Part shown: in pieces, positions 24,121-34,331 of the stretch
Layout: each line of letters starts with the position of its first letter
How positions within the stretch are numbered: position 1 is the stretch's first letter
NCBI GenBank assembly: GCA_947503655.1
Contig: CANNEP010000008.1
Coordinates: 1 to 54,696, forward strand
Reading direction: 5' to 3'
Origin: an uncultured Microbacterium sp.
GTDB taxonomy: Bacteria; Actinomycetota; Actinomycetes; Actinomycetales; Microbacteriaceae
Length of the DNA stretch: 54,696 nucleotides
Notes under the pieces: model-generated
The model's database searches: none
Told to the model about the DNA's origin: nothing
Seen by the model: only the letters and a program-made list of their open reading frames with translations
Made by a program: the position numbers and the translations under genes

Positions 24121-25473
24121 CTAGCTACGTCGGTAAGCCGAGCCGGGGTGTGAATCTGCCAGGTCTGGGCTGTTGGTGCCCAGCAGGCGCTCACGCAGCG
24201 TCGAGGTCTCATCGCTCATGGGAGCGATGCGTCCGCGCTCACGCAGAATCGGCAGCACGTGCTCGACGAAGTCCTTCGTCGATGCCGGCGGAATAGTCGG
24301 AGCAAACAGGAAGCCATCGAGATCGCCGCCATCAGCGAGCTCAATCATCTTGTCGGCGACCTGCTCCGGCGTACCGACGATCGGGCGAGCGCCCACGCCG
24401 TGGGCGTGCCAGTCGTCCAGAACGTTGCCGACCGTCTTGTCTGCGAATCGCGCGACCTGCGTCTGCGACAGCTCGGTGTGCAGTTCCTTCATGGGCGTGT
24501 CGCGGTCGAAGCTCGACAGGTCGAGTCCGGTGAACCACGCGTACGATGCCACGGTCAATGCCGGATCCTGGGCGTCCGCAACCGACGCGTACTTCGCCTT
24601 GGCCTCTTCCTCGGTCGAACCGACAATCGCGGCCATGGCCGACATCACCTTGACCTCGTCTGCGCGACGGCCGTTCTTGACAGCCTCCGCACGAATAGCC
24701 GACGAGTGACCCAGCAACTGCTCTGCGGTTCCGGAGCCCACGAAGATCGCCTCACCGTGCTTGCCGCCGAAGTCGCGACCGGCCGGCGATGCACCAGCCT
24801 GGAAGAGTACCGGCGTACCCTGCGGCGAGCGCTGCGTGTTGCCGTAACCGTGCGAGCGGAAGTACTTGCCCTCGTGTGCGATGCGATGCACCTTGCTGGC
24901 GTCGGCGAAAACGCCATTCTTGTCACGCACGAGTGCGTCGCGCTCCCACGCCTCTTCCCACAGCTTGTAGACAACCTGCATGAACTCGTCAGCCATGACG
25001 TAGCGCTCGTCGTGACCAACCATGTCAACGCCAAATGCCTGCACGGCGGTGTCTGCGGTTCCGGTCGTCACAATGTTCCAACCGATGCGACCACCCGACA
25101 GGATGTCGAGAGTCGCCATGCGACGAGCGAAGGAGTACGGCGGCTCGAGAAGAACGGAACCAGTGGCAACGAGACCGAGGCGGGTCGTCTGCGGGATGAG
25201 TGCCGCGAGGACGATCGCCGGGTCCAGACGCGGGAGGTCGAGCCCCTCGGTCGTAGCGATGTCAGGCCGGGTGCCGTTGACCTCTGCCCAACCCCACGCG
25301 TCAGCGAGGAAGAGGAAGTCGAATCCGGCATCTTCAGCCAGCTTGGCCGTCTGACCCCAGTAGTCGAGACGATCAAAGAGGTAGCGCTGGTTGTCGGGGT
25401 GACGCCACGTCGACGTTCCCGAGTCATTCGCCTGCGCGTTCTCAAACAGTCCGAGACGAAGCTGCTTGACCAT
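24121..25473 (-). CDS. rcaE: LLM-class flavin-dependent enzyme, probable riboflavin lyase
   Basis: The 450-residue protein is a luciferase-like monooxygenase of the NtaA/SnaA/DmoA branch, with GTSTWRHPDNQRYLFDRLDY, AEDAGFDFLFLADAWGW, GWNIVTTGT and FQAGASPAGRDF as hallmarks. Such enzymes use reduced FMN and oxygen. Alone it could be taken for a sulfone or nitrilotriacetate monooxygenase. The same regulon, however, holds a stand-alone riboflavin kinase, a flavin reductase and a ribokinase, the set described for riboflavin catabolism in Microbacterium maritypicum. There RcaE cleaves riboflavin to lumichrome and ribose. It is the last gene after the ABC importer genes, 51 bp from the permease gene. 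Confidence 0.75.
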   Translation of the reverse strand: MVKQLRLGLFENAQANDSGTSTWRHPDNQRYLFDRLDYWGQTAKLAEDAGFDFLFLADAWGWAEVNGTRPDIATTEGLDLPRLDPAIVLAALIPQTTRLGLVATGSVLLEPPYSFARRMATLDILSGGRIGWNIVTTGTADTAVQAFGVDMVGHDERYVMADEFMQVVYKLWEEAWERDALVRDKNGVFADASKVHRIAHEGKYFRSHGYGNTQRSPQGTPVLFQAGASPAGRDFGGKHGEAIFVGSGTAEQLLGHSSAIRAEAVKNGRRADEVKVMSAMAAIVGSTEEEAKAKYASVADAQDPALTVASYAWFTGLDLSSFDRDTPMKELHTELSQTQVARFADKTVGNVLDDWHAHGVGARPIVGTPEQVADKMIELADGGDLDGFLFAPTIPPASTKDFVEHVLPILRERGRIAPMSDETSTLRERLLGTNSPDLADSHPGSAYRRS

Positions 25474-25524
25474 GGATATTTCCTTACCTTCAGGCGGCCG
25501 TCGGTTGACGGCCCGCTGGATCTT

Positions 25525-26364
25525 TTAGCCCTTGGCGACGATGTCACCTTCGGCCCACCACAGCACGCGCTTGCGTACCAGGGCGAGCACAGCGATCAGA
25601 GCGACACCCATGACACACAGCAGGGTGATAGCGCCCCACGTGACGGGCAAGTTTGCTTGGGCAGCCGACGTCGTGACGAGGGATCCGAGACCGGCCTGCT
25701 GGCCAGCCGCGACGAACTCGGCGACGGCAGCACCGACGACGGCGAGCGGCAGCGCGATGCGGAGGCCCGCGAAGACGAACGGCATGCAGCCGGGCAGGCG
25801 CAGGTCGCGGAAGATCTCCCAGCGGCTGGCGTGCAACGTCTGGAAGACGTCGAGCGCCCGTGGGTCAACGTCGCGGAGACCCGCGAGGGAGTTGACCAGC
25901 ATCGGGAAGAACACCACGAGACCGGTGACGATGAACTTCGGGATCATGCCGAAGCCGAACGCCACAACGAGTGCCGGCGCGATGGCCACGATCGGGGTCA
26001 CCATGATGATGATCACGAGCGGCATCACGGCGCGTTCAATGATCTGGAACTCGGCCATGATGACCGCGACCAAGAAGCCCGCGATGATGCCACCGCTCGC
26101 ACCGACGACAACTTCGAGCAGCGTGACCAGGAAGTTCTGCCAGTACATGCCCGCGTCTTCGATGAGCGTGGTCGCGATCGCCTCGAGCGACGGGATAACG
26201 TACGGGTTCGTCCACGCCACGATCTGCCACAGCGCGCCCGCGATGAGGAAGGTGATGAGCGTCGGGACCCAGTTGGTCCACTTCAGCCACGACGGGATCG
26301 CCTTGGGCTGCGCGGCACGCTCTTGCGATGCAAGAGTTGCCGTTGCGGTTCCGATTTCAGGCAT
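25525..26364 (-). CDS. ABC importer permease, probably for riboflavin
   Basis: The 279-residue protein has about six membrane helices and the BPD_transp_1 EAA region near residues 178-197 (LDVFQTLHASRWEIFRDLRL), as in SsuC/TauC/ThiX-type permeases. The ATG at MPEIGTATA was chosen; it overlaps the end of the ATPase gene by 8 bp. With the ATPase and lipoprotein genes just upstream it makes a complete type-I importer of the nitrate/sulfonate/pyrimidine-precursor family. RibXY riboflavin importers of other bacteria belong to this family. Operon membership with the flavin-cleaving enzyme favours riboflavin as substrate; a sulfonate is the alternative. Confidence 0.85.
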   Translation of the reverse strand: MPEIGTATATLASQERAAQPKAIPSWLKWTNWVPTLITFLIAGALWQIVAWTNPYVIPSLEAIATTLIEDAGMYWQNFLVTLLEVVVGASGGIIAGFLVAVIMAEFQIIERAVMPLVIIIMVTPIVAIAPALVVAFGFGMIPKFIVTGLVVFFPMLVNSLAGLRDVDPRALDVFQTLHASRWEIFRDLRLPGCMPFVFAGLRIALPLAVVGAAVAEFVAAGQQAGLGSLVTTSAAQANLPVTWGAITLLCVMGVALIAVLALVRKRVLWWAEGDIVAKG

Positions 26365-27163
26365 ATGCCTTCTCCATCTGCGTGTGCAGCGAACGTCGAA
26401 CGATGCCCTCGAGCTCACGGAACTCATCGGTGGCGTACGACTCAGCCGTGCGCGGGCGGGGCAGGTTGACGTCGATAATTTCAGCGATGCGGCCGGGGTG
26501 AGCGGCCATCACCACGATGCGGTCCGATAGCACGATGGCCTCGGGCACCGAGTGGGTGACGAACATCACGGACTTTTGGTTCGACTGCCAGAAGTCGAGC
26601 AGGGCGATGCGCTGCTGGTCGCGGTTGATCTCATCGAGCGCCGAGAACGGCTCGTCCATCAACATGATGGTCGGGTCGAACACGAAGCCGCGGGCGATGG
26701 CAGCGCGCTGCTGCATACCCCCACTGAGCTGGCCCGGGAACTTGTTCATCGCCTGACCCAGGCCAAACGACTGCAGCAGTTCGGCGGGGTCGCGCAGCTG
26801 GCGACCGGCGTTGCCCTTGCGGTTGACCTTGAGCGGAACCTTGACGTTGTCGATCACGGACTTCCACGGTAGTAGGGCGGGAGACTGCGGCACGAGCCCA
26901 ATGAGCTTGTCTCGCGAAGCCTCTTTCACCGACTTGCCACCGACGGTGACGGTGCCTTCGTCTTGCTCGACGAGGCCAGCCACCACCTTCAGCAGCGTCG
27001 ACTTACCGCAGCCCGAGGGGCCAATGACCGAGACGAACTCGCCAGCGCCAATGGTCAGGTTGATGTCGCTGAGAACCGTGACGCGCGAGCCCGGCTTACC
27101 GAATGCCTTGCTGACGCCACGGACCTCAACGCCCGAGCTGGCAACTGTTACTTGCTCGGCCAT
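26357..27163 (-). CDS. ABC importer ATP-binding protein
   Basis: The 268-residue ATPase has Walker A GPSGCGKST (residues 48-56), the Q-loop VPQSPALLPW, signature LSGGMQQR (146-153), Walker B IMLMDEPF with Glu171, and the switch His in FVTHSVPEA. It resembles SsuB/TauB/ThiZ subunits. It energises the importer with the permease encoded downstream and the lipoprotein encoded upstream. Its start overlaps the lipoprotein gene by 16 bp and its end overlaps the permease gene by 8 bp, so all three are translationally linked. Confidence 0.9.
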   Translation of the reverse strand: MAEQVTVASSGVEVRGVSKAFGKPGSRVTVLSDINLTIGAGEFVSVIGPSGCGKSTLLKVVAGLVEQDEGTVTVGGKSVKEASRDKLIGLVPQSPALLPWKSVIDNVKVPLKVNRKGNAGRQLRDPAELLQSFGLGQAMNKFPGQLSGGMQQRAAIARGFVFDPTIMLMDEPFSALDEINRDQQRIALLDFWQSNQKSVMFVTHSVPEAIVLSDRIVVMAAHPGRIAEIIDVNLPRPRTAESYATDEFRELEGIVRRSLHTQMEKAYA

Positions 27164-28245
27164 ACCAGCGCGTCTCCGTCATAGAGGTCAGCGACGAGGT
27201 CGGCGTCCATCATCTCTTCGATCGCGGGGAGGCTCTTGACGTTGCCGTACTTCTTGACGAGTTCGTACTCCGGCTCCCACATCTCAACGGTCTGCACGCC
27301 GGGGTGTCCACCCTCTGAGGTACGCACCCACTCGGACTCAACAGCCCACGTGCGAGCAAGCTGCTCACGCGGGAAGGCCGCGCCCTGGCCGTTTTCTTCA
27401 GCCAGCTCGGCGATCATGTCGATGCACTTTTCGTCATCGGTGAGGCAGAAGTCGAGGGCCTTGAGCGTTGCGCGCATGAAGTCAGCGGCAACCTCGCGGT
27501 TCTCAGCGAGGAAGCGCGAGTTGACCTCCATCACGTTGTACGTGCCCTTGACGTCGTACTCGGACGGAAAGAACTGCACGAACGGCTCACCTGCGGCCTT
27601 GAGCGCTTCAGGCTGGTTCGATGCGTAGCCAACGATGGCGTTGACCTGGTCACGCACGACAACGGTCGGGTCGTAGTTGGTCATCTTGACCATTTCGACC
27701 TTGGAGGTGTCAACGCCAGCCTCGTCCAGCATCGCCGACGCGATGGGCGTCAGGTTGATGAAGTAACCGAGGGATCCGCCCTCAAGGTCTTTCAGGCTGT
27801 CGAGCTTCTCGTTGCCGAAGATCGAGAACGGCGGGGTGGTGCCGTAGGTGGCAACCGCCGTCAGGTTCTTGCTGTTCGCGGCGGCCAGCATCACGTCAGA
27901 TGCCGAGCCGAGAGCCGTGAACTGCGCCTGACCCGAAGCGACGAGCTGCTGACCGTTAGCGCCCGACGCGTTGATTTCAACGTCGAGGCACAGCTCGTCA
28001 AAGTAGCCCAGCTCTTCAGCAAGGAAGACGTCAAGCTGGCCGGCGCTAGCGGAATAGCCGTATCCGGAAATGTACGTGATCGTGCCGGCAGCCTTATTCC
28101 GTTCACAGAAATCGCTGGAGGATTCTGCGCCCGTGTTGCTGTCAGCGGGGGTTCCTGCGCAAGCGGCCAGCAGCAAGCTGGCAGCGAACACGCTCGTCAG
28201 GGTGGCGACTCGGCGTCGAGTCATTCCTGAAAAGGAAGTAGCCAT
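27148..28245 (-). CDS. NMT1/THI5-like substrate-binding lipoprotein of the importer
   Basis: The 365-residue protein has an N-terminal lipoprotein signal with RRR, a hydrophobic stretch and the lipobox LAAC, so Cys29 would be lipidated and the protein anchored outside the membrane. The rest resembles NMT1/THI5-type binding proteins of the SsuA, ThiY and RibY kinds (ASGANGQQLVASGQAQF is a typical stretch). The ATG at MATSFSG was chosen because GAAGGGA precedes it; two upstream in-frame starts lack such a site. It is the first gene of the importer-rcaE operon, whose promoter carries the shared palindrome. Riboflavin is the inferred ligand. Confidence 0.85.
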   Translation of the reverse strand: MATSFSGMTRRRVATLTSVFAASLLLAACAGTPADSNTGAESSSDFCERNKAAGTITYISGYGYSASAGQLDVFLAEELGYFDELCLDVEINASGANGQQLVASGQAQFTALGSASDVMLAAANSKNLTAVATYGTTPPFSIFGNEKLDSLKDLEGGSLGYFINLTPIASAMLDEAGVDTSKVEMVKMTNYDPTVVVRDQVNAIVGYASNQPEALKAAGEPFVQFFPSEYDVKGTYNVMEVNSRFLAENREVAADFMRATLKALDFCLTDDEKCIDMIAELAEENGQGAAFPREQLARTWAVESEWVRTSEGGHPGVQTVEMWEPEYELVKKYGNVKSLPAIEEMMDADLVADLYDGDALVWPSK

Positions 28246-28294
28246 GGTGGTCCCTTCTCGGCCGTTCATCATTGATGGCTCTGCGAAGGTAACA

Positions 28295-28310
28295 TAGTCA
28301 AGATTGACTA
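28295..28310. promoter_or_regulatory. Second copy of the palindromic operator, upstream of the importer operon
   Basis: TAGTCAAGATTGACTA keeps both 7-bp arms of the element at 23380-23395 and differs only in the 2-bp centre. On the minus strand a TATGTT -10-like box begins at its edge, as in the first copy. The identical arrangement at the two promoters defines a regulon covering the reductase/kinase operon and the importer/rcaE operon. Confidence 0.8.
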
Positions 28311-28380
28311 AGCAAGATCAAATTAGATTGCTTCTCACTGACTGGAACACGACGGAACCCCGGAGCAGTATCCTGGGAGC

Positions 28381-28611
28381 GTGAGTTCCGAGATTCCCGA
28401 GGTCGAAGTCGAAGGCGACATGATTCGCCTCGGACAGTTCTTGAAGTACGCCAGCCTGGTTGACACCGGTGGCGACGCCAAGGCCGTCCTCGCTGATGGA
28501 CTCGTATTCGTCAACGGCGAAGTCGAGACTCGTCGCGGCCGCCAACTACATGACGGCGACATCGTCGACGTCGCAGAGGCGGCGATCGCCCGCGTGCGCC
28601 TGCTCGGGTAG
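28381..28611 (+). CDS. Small S4-domain RNA-binding protein
   Basis: The 76-residue protein is a single S4 domain (IRLGQFLKYASLVDTGGDAK, then ADGLVFVNGEVETRRGRQL and DGDIVDV), related to the YaaA/YbcJ/RqcP group. S4 domains bind structured RNA, often rRNA or tRNA; a specific role here is unknown. The GTG start lies exactly six bases after a TATCCT -10-like box. Its upstream GGGAG is too close to act as a normal ribosome-binding site, so a leaderless message is likely. It faces the importer operon across about 135 bp and converges with the RamB-type regulator gene. Confidence 0.85.
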   Translation: MSSEIPEVEVEGDMIRLGQFLKYASLVDTGGDAKAVLADGLVFVNGEVETRRGRQLHDGDIVDVAEAAIARVRLLG

Positions 28612-28639
28612 CGCGGCGCCAGCGGCAGCCGCCGAAGCG

Positions 28640-30100
28640 CTACTGCGGGGCGTGGGCGGCCAAGAACTCGTAGACGTCGGTCGTGTCGACGCCGGGGAAC
28701 GCGCCTGTCGGGAGGGTCGCCAACAGCGTGCGCGGGGTGCGCACGTTCGGCCACGAGTTCTCCCGCCATTCGTTCTCCAGCTCCGCTGGCGCGCGACGGC
28801 AGCAGACCTCAACACCGTGTCGCGAGACCCCACGATTCTGAGTGTCACGTCCCACGAACCACTTGGTGTCATCGAATCGCACACCAACGCTCACCGAGTG
28901 CACGCCCTCGCTGGACTGCTCGACGCGGGCCGTGCACCAGTACGTGCCATTGCCGGTATCCGTGTACTGGTAGTACGGGTTGAACTTGTCTTCCACCTCG
29001 AAGACTTCACGGCTCGTCCACTTACGGCAGCACATCTGGCCTTCGATCGAGCCCAGACGATCCGTCGGAAAGTTCACATCGTCGTTCTCATAGGCCTTCG
29101 TGATGGTTCCGGATTCGTGCACCTTCAAAAAGTGCACCGGAATGTCGAGATGACGAGTGGCAAGGTTCGTGAAACGGTGCGCCGCGGTCTCGTACGACAC
29201 CGCGTACGTGTCGCGGAGGTCTTCAATCGAGATGGCGCGGTGCTGCTTGGCGTCTTGTAAAAAGCCCGCCGCGTGGTCTTCGGGAATCAGAATCGCACCC
29301 GTGAGGTAGTTCGTCTCCACGCGCTGACGCAAGAAGTCGGCGTAGCTCGTCGGCTCAGCGTGGCCCAAGATGCGCGACGACAGCGCCTGCAACAGCGCCG
29401 TGCGCGGGTCACCCTTCGCGGTGAGCGAGCGCGATAGGTACAGTCGTCCGTTCTTGAGGTCGGCGACGGATCGCGTCGACTGCGGCAGGTCGCCCACGTA
29501 GTGCAGCGTGAAGCCCAGGTGACCGGCGATGTCGGCAGCCGTGCGCTGCGTGATGGGGCCACCCGGGTGCCGCACGGCGGCGAGCAGCTCGCGCGCCTTC
29601 GTCTCGAGCTCGGCGAAGTAGTTGTCTTGGTCGCGCATCAGGTGACGCAACTCAACGTTCGCGCGTCGCGCCTCCTCCGGCGTTGCCGCCCGCTCATCAC
29701 GCAACCGGTCAATCTCACCGTGCAGCGCAAGCATCGCACGCAGCACGTCGATCGGCACCGTCTTGGAGATGCGGAACGAATCAATACCCAACGCGCGGAA
29801 GGTCTGCCCGCCCATCGCACGTTCGAGGGCGATCTCCATCGTGGCGCGCTCATCGAGCGTCTCGGACTCCCACAGCGTCTCCAGCGTCACACCCAGGGCC
29901 TTCGCAATCGATCGCAGCAGCGTGAGCTTGGGCTCGCGCTTGCCGTTCTCGATCATTGAGATCTGACTCGGCGCGCGATCCACGGCCGCGGCGAGCTGCT
30001 CGAGCGTGATGCCGGCGGAGGTGCGTACCTGACGAATTCGGCGCCCAAGTGTGAGGACGTCCAGCTCTTCTGACTCATCTGCGAGTGTCATGCGGGCCAT
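28640..30100 (-). CDS. RamB-type regulator (XRE helix-turn-helix with short-chain fatty-acyl regulator domain)
   Basis: The 486-residue protein begins with an XRE helix-turn-helix (RIRQVRTSAGITLEQLAAAV, then PSQISMIENGKREPKLTLL, residues about 20-60). It continues with the long IrrE-like and DUF2083 regions found in RamB of Corynebacterium and ScfR/MccR-type regulators. A cluster of Cys and His residues (GQMCCRKW, RHGVEVCCRR) is present in the C-terminal part. RamB controls acetate and glyoxylate-cycle genes, including malate synthase, and this gene is divergent from a malate synthase gene. Regulation of that gene is therefore likely. Two ATG codons nine bases apart are possible starts. Confidence 0.88.
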   Translation of the reverse strand: MARMTLADESEELDVLTLGRRIRQVRTSAGITLEQLAAAVDRAPSQISMIENGKREPKLTLLRSIAKALGVTLETLWESETLDERATMEIALERAMGGQTFRALGIDSFRISKTVPIDVLRAMLALHGEIDRLRDERAATPEEARRANVELRHLMRDQDNYFAELETKARELLAAVRHPGGPITQRTAADIAGHLGFTLHYVGDLPQSTRSVADLKNGRLYLSRSLTAKGDPRTALLQALSSRILGHAEPTSYADFLRQRVETNYLTGAILIPEDHAAGFLQDAKQHRAISIEDLRDTYAVSYETAAHRFTNLATRHLDIPVHFLKVHESGTITKAYENDDVNFPTDRLGSIEGQMCCRKWTSREVFEVEDKFNPYYQYTDTGNGTYWCTARVEQSSEGVHSVSVGVRFDDTKWFVGRDTQNRGVSRHGVEVCCRRAPAELENEWRENSWPNVRTPRTLLATLPTGAFPGVDTTDVYEFLAAHAPQ

Positions 30101-30225
30101 TCTGTCACAAGAACAGAAATATTCGAAAAGTTCTCCTTGAAATTGGTCTCACCACGGGTTGTTCTTCTCCCAGAGTGGAACCAGACCACAGCGGATCCCC
30201 CGCTTCCCCAAATGAGGAGAACACC

Positions 30226-31884
<1,659 letters not shown>

Positions 31885-31890
31885 AGCCGT

Positions 31891-31944
31891 ATACGAAAGC
31901 GGCCCCGGGGTTCCAGAATCGGAACCCCGGGGCCGCTTTCGTAT
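31891..31944. terminator. Strong bidirectional terminator between aceB and the gntP-type gene
   Basis: A perfect 24-bp stem starting ATACGAAAGCGG closes a six-base AGAATC loop. It separates two convergent genes and is the longest perfect stem seen in the window. Confidence 0.9.
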
Positions 31945-31949
31945 GCCGG

Positions 31950-33371
31950 TTACGCCATCGGAATGGCGGTGTACAGAATCCAGGTGAGCAGGAAGCCGGA
32001 AACACCAAGGATCGTCGTGAGCGGCGTCCAGGTGCGGAGGCCATCCTTGACCGAGAGGCCGAGGTAGCGCGTGACAACCCAGAAGCCGGAGTCGTTGACG
32101 TGGCTCAGGCCCAGCGCGCCGTAGCCGATCGCAACGGCGACGAGGGCGACGTGAATCGTGTCGAGGCCGAGCACCGAAACCGACGGCAGCAGGAGACCCG
32201 CGGTCGTCGTGATCGCGACGGTTGCCGACCCCTGCGCCGCACGCATGATGAGCGAGATGAGGAACGCAGCCAGCAGCAGCGGCATGCCCGAGTCAGCGAG
32301 CACGTTCGCGACAGCGCCACCGATTCCGGTCTCGGTCAGGATGCGACCGAACGCGCCACCGGCACCGGTGACCAGGATGATGACCGCAGCGGCCGGCAGC
32401 GCCGACTCCATGACCTCGCCGAGCTTCGCAGCCGACCAGCCGCGGCGAACGCCGAGGAAGAACATCGCGGCGGCGATGGCAACCATGAGCGCGAAGATCG
32501 GTTGACCGATCATCGACAGGAAGCCGTTCCAGAACGTGCCTTTTTCGAAGAGCGGTGCAACCGCCGTACCCATCATGATCATGGCAAGCGGCAGCAGAAT
32601 GAGGCCCAGCACCGTGAAGGCGCTCGGTGCCTTTTCGCCCTCCTCCAGGCCCGCGTTGGCCGACGGCTTGTCGACACCGAAGCTGTCGAACATTTCCTTC
32701 GTCGCGGCGATCATCGCGAACTCGCGACGGTTGAGGAGCTTGCCTCCCCAGAACGACAGCACGGCCAGCGGAACCGAGATGGCCAGCGACAGAATCGTCA
32801 CCCATCCGATGTCAGCACCGAGGATCGTGGAACCACCGACAATGCCGGGGTGCGGAGGTACGGCAACGTGCACGGCGAGCATAATGCCCGCGACCGGCAG
32901 ACCGAACTTGATCGGGTTGAGGCCGGCCACCTTCGAGAACGCAAAGATGATCGGCACGAGGATGATGAAGCCCGCGTCGAAGAAGACCGGGATGGCCAGC
33001 ACACCGGCGGCTGCCACGAGCGCGATACCCACGCGCTTCGGGCCGAGCCACGACGTGAACTTACCGGCCAGCGACTCGGCACCACCGGAGAGCTCAATGA
33101 TCTTGCCGAGCATCGATCCCAGCGCCACCAGCACGGCAACGGAACCGAGGGTTCCGCCGACACCGGCGATGATCGCCTGGATGATGCCCAGCTTCTCGGG
33201 TGTGGTTTCGGTGGCAGCAATGGTCGTCATCGGCAGACCGGCGGCCAAACCAACGACGATCGAAACCAGGATCAGGGCGTAGAACGCCTGCATCTTGAAT
33301 CGAATGATCAGCAGGAGCAGCAGGGCAAGACCTGCGAGTCCGATCGCAATCAACGCGGGAAGAGGGAGCAT
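31950..33371 (-). CDS. GntP-family gluconate/sugar-acid permease
   Basis: The 473-residue protein has twelve or more hydrophobic helices and GntP-family signatures: AAGVLAIPVFFDAGFIILVP in the first half, HVAVPPHPGIVGG, and the C-terminal GALGLSHVNDSGFWVV. GntP proteins carry gluconate or related sugar acids in symport with protons. Here it is followed upstream in the operon by a hydroxyacid dehydrogenase and a four-carbon acid-sugar kinase, so threonate or erythronate is a better guess than gluconate. It is the last gene of the operon and ends at a strong hairpin. Confidence 0.92.
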   Translation of the reverse strand: MLPLPALIAIGLAGLALLLLLIIRFKMQAFYALILVSIVVGLAAGLPMTTIAATETTPEKLGIIQAIIAGVGGTLGSVAVLVALGSMLGKIIELSGGAESLAGKFTSWLGPKRVGIALVAAAGVLAIPVFFDAGFIILVPIIFAFSKVAGLNPIKFGLPVAGIMLAVHVAVPPHPGIVGGSTILGADIGWVTILSLAISVPLAVLSFWGGKLLNRREFAMIAATKEMFDSFGVDKPSANAGLEEGEKAPSAFTVLGLILLPLAMIMMGTAVAPLFEKGTFWNGFLSMIGQPIFALMVAIAAAMFFLGVRRGWSAAKLGEVMESALPAAAVIILVTGAGGAFGRILTETGIGGAVANVLADSGMPLLLAAFLISLIMRAAQGSATVAITTTAGLLLPSVSVLGLDTIHVALVAVAIGYGALGLSHVNDSGFWVVTRYLGLSVKDGLRTWTPLTTILGVSGFLLTWILYTAIPMA

Positions 33372-33422
33372 CTTTGGATCTCTTATCTCGTGTTCGGGAG
33401 CGCGGGTGCGCTAGAGGGGTAA

Positions 33423-34313
33423 TCAGGACAGACGGTTGGGGGCGACGACGCGGATAACGGCCGAGTCGTCGAGAGCACCGAGACCCTGGGCCTCGCCGAT
33501 CAAGAACAACTGCTCGGCAGCATTGGCGACGGGCGTTGAGAGGTGAGCCTTGCGAGCGGCGTCACCGACGATGCCCAGGTCTTTAACGAAGATGTCGAGG
33601 CGGCTCAACACTTCAGCGCCGTCTTCGTCGTAGGCCTGCAGTGCACGCGGACCGCGGTTGCCGAGCATGAACGAGTTGGCGGCACCGGCGGTGAGCGCGG
33701 CCAGCGTCTTCTCGCGGTCAAGACCGAGGGCATCAGCAAGCGCGAGCGCCTCAGCGGCGGCGGCAATGTGCACACCACACAGCAGCTGGTTGACAGTCTT
33801 GAGAGCCTGGCCGTCGCCCGGCTTGTCGCCGACGATCGACAGTGTCGACGCGAGCTGCTCAAGCACGGGGTGTGCGATCTCGAGCGCGGCGGGCGTTGCA
33901 CCAACCACGATCAGGAGGTCGCCTTCACCCGCACGCACGGGGCCGCCCGACAGCGGGGCGTCGACGAGCTGAGCACCGTGCTCGGCGAGGCGAGCGGCGA
34001 TGTCGGCGATGCCAGCGGTTCCGACGGTGCTCGTGAGAATGACGGCTGCACCGTCAGCGAGGTGCGAAGCCAGACCCGACTCGCCAAAGAGCAGGTCGTT
34101 GAGCTGGGCTCCGGTGCGAACCGCGACAAGCACGGCCTGCGCATCAGCGACGGCGTCGGCGGCCGAGGTTGCGGCACGCACGCCACCCTCGGCGGCGAGG
34201 GCAACGCGGTCAGCGGCGATGTCGAACCCGCTCACTGTGAAACGCTCTGCGAGGCGCGTGGCCATGGGCAAGCCCATGGCGCCGAGGCCAATAACGGCAA
34301 CGTTGGTGGTCAT
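33423..34313 (-). CDS. ltnD: Beta-hydroxyacid dehydrogenase, LtnD-like
   Basis: The 296-residue enzyme has the N-terminal nucleotide-binding motif VIGLGAMGLPMATRLAE, the substrate segment LVDAPLSGGPVRAGEGDL and the catalytic lysine in GQALKTVNQLL. This is the layout of 3-hydroxyisobutyrate/tartronate-semialdehyde reductases and of L-threonate dehydrogenase LtnD. Its neighbours, a four-carbon acid-sugar kinase 18 bp upstream and a GntP permease downstream, point to LtnD, which oxidises a tetronate at C2 to the 2-oxo acid. Tartronate-semialdehyde reductase is the main alternative. Confidence 0.82.
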   Translation of the reverse strand: MTTNVAVIGLGAMGLPMATRLAERFTVSGFDIAADRVALAAEGGVRAATSAADAVADAQAVLVAVRTGAQLNDLLFGESGLASHLADGAAVILTSTVGTAGIADIAARLAEHGAQLVDAPLSGGPVRAGEGDLLIVVGATPAALEIAHPVLEQLASTLSIVGDKPGDGQALKTVNQLLCGVHIAAAAEALALADALGLDREKTLAALTAGAANSFMLGNRGPRALQAYDEDGAEVLSRLDIFVKDLGIVGDAARKAHLSTPVANAAEQLFLIGEAQGLGALDDSAVIRVVAPNRLS

Positions 34314-34331
34314 GACTAGTCCTTCCGGGGG

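Noticed and set aside
24121..28245. Assignment as an alkanesulfonate (Ssu) or taurine system
   Set aside because: The transporter and LLM families fit, but the co-regulated riboflavin kinase, flavin reductase and ribokinase fit riboflavin catabolism better. Kept as the alternative.
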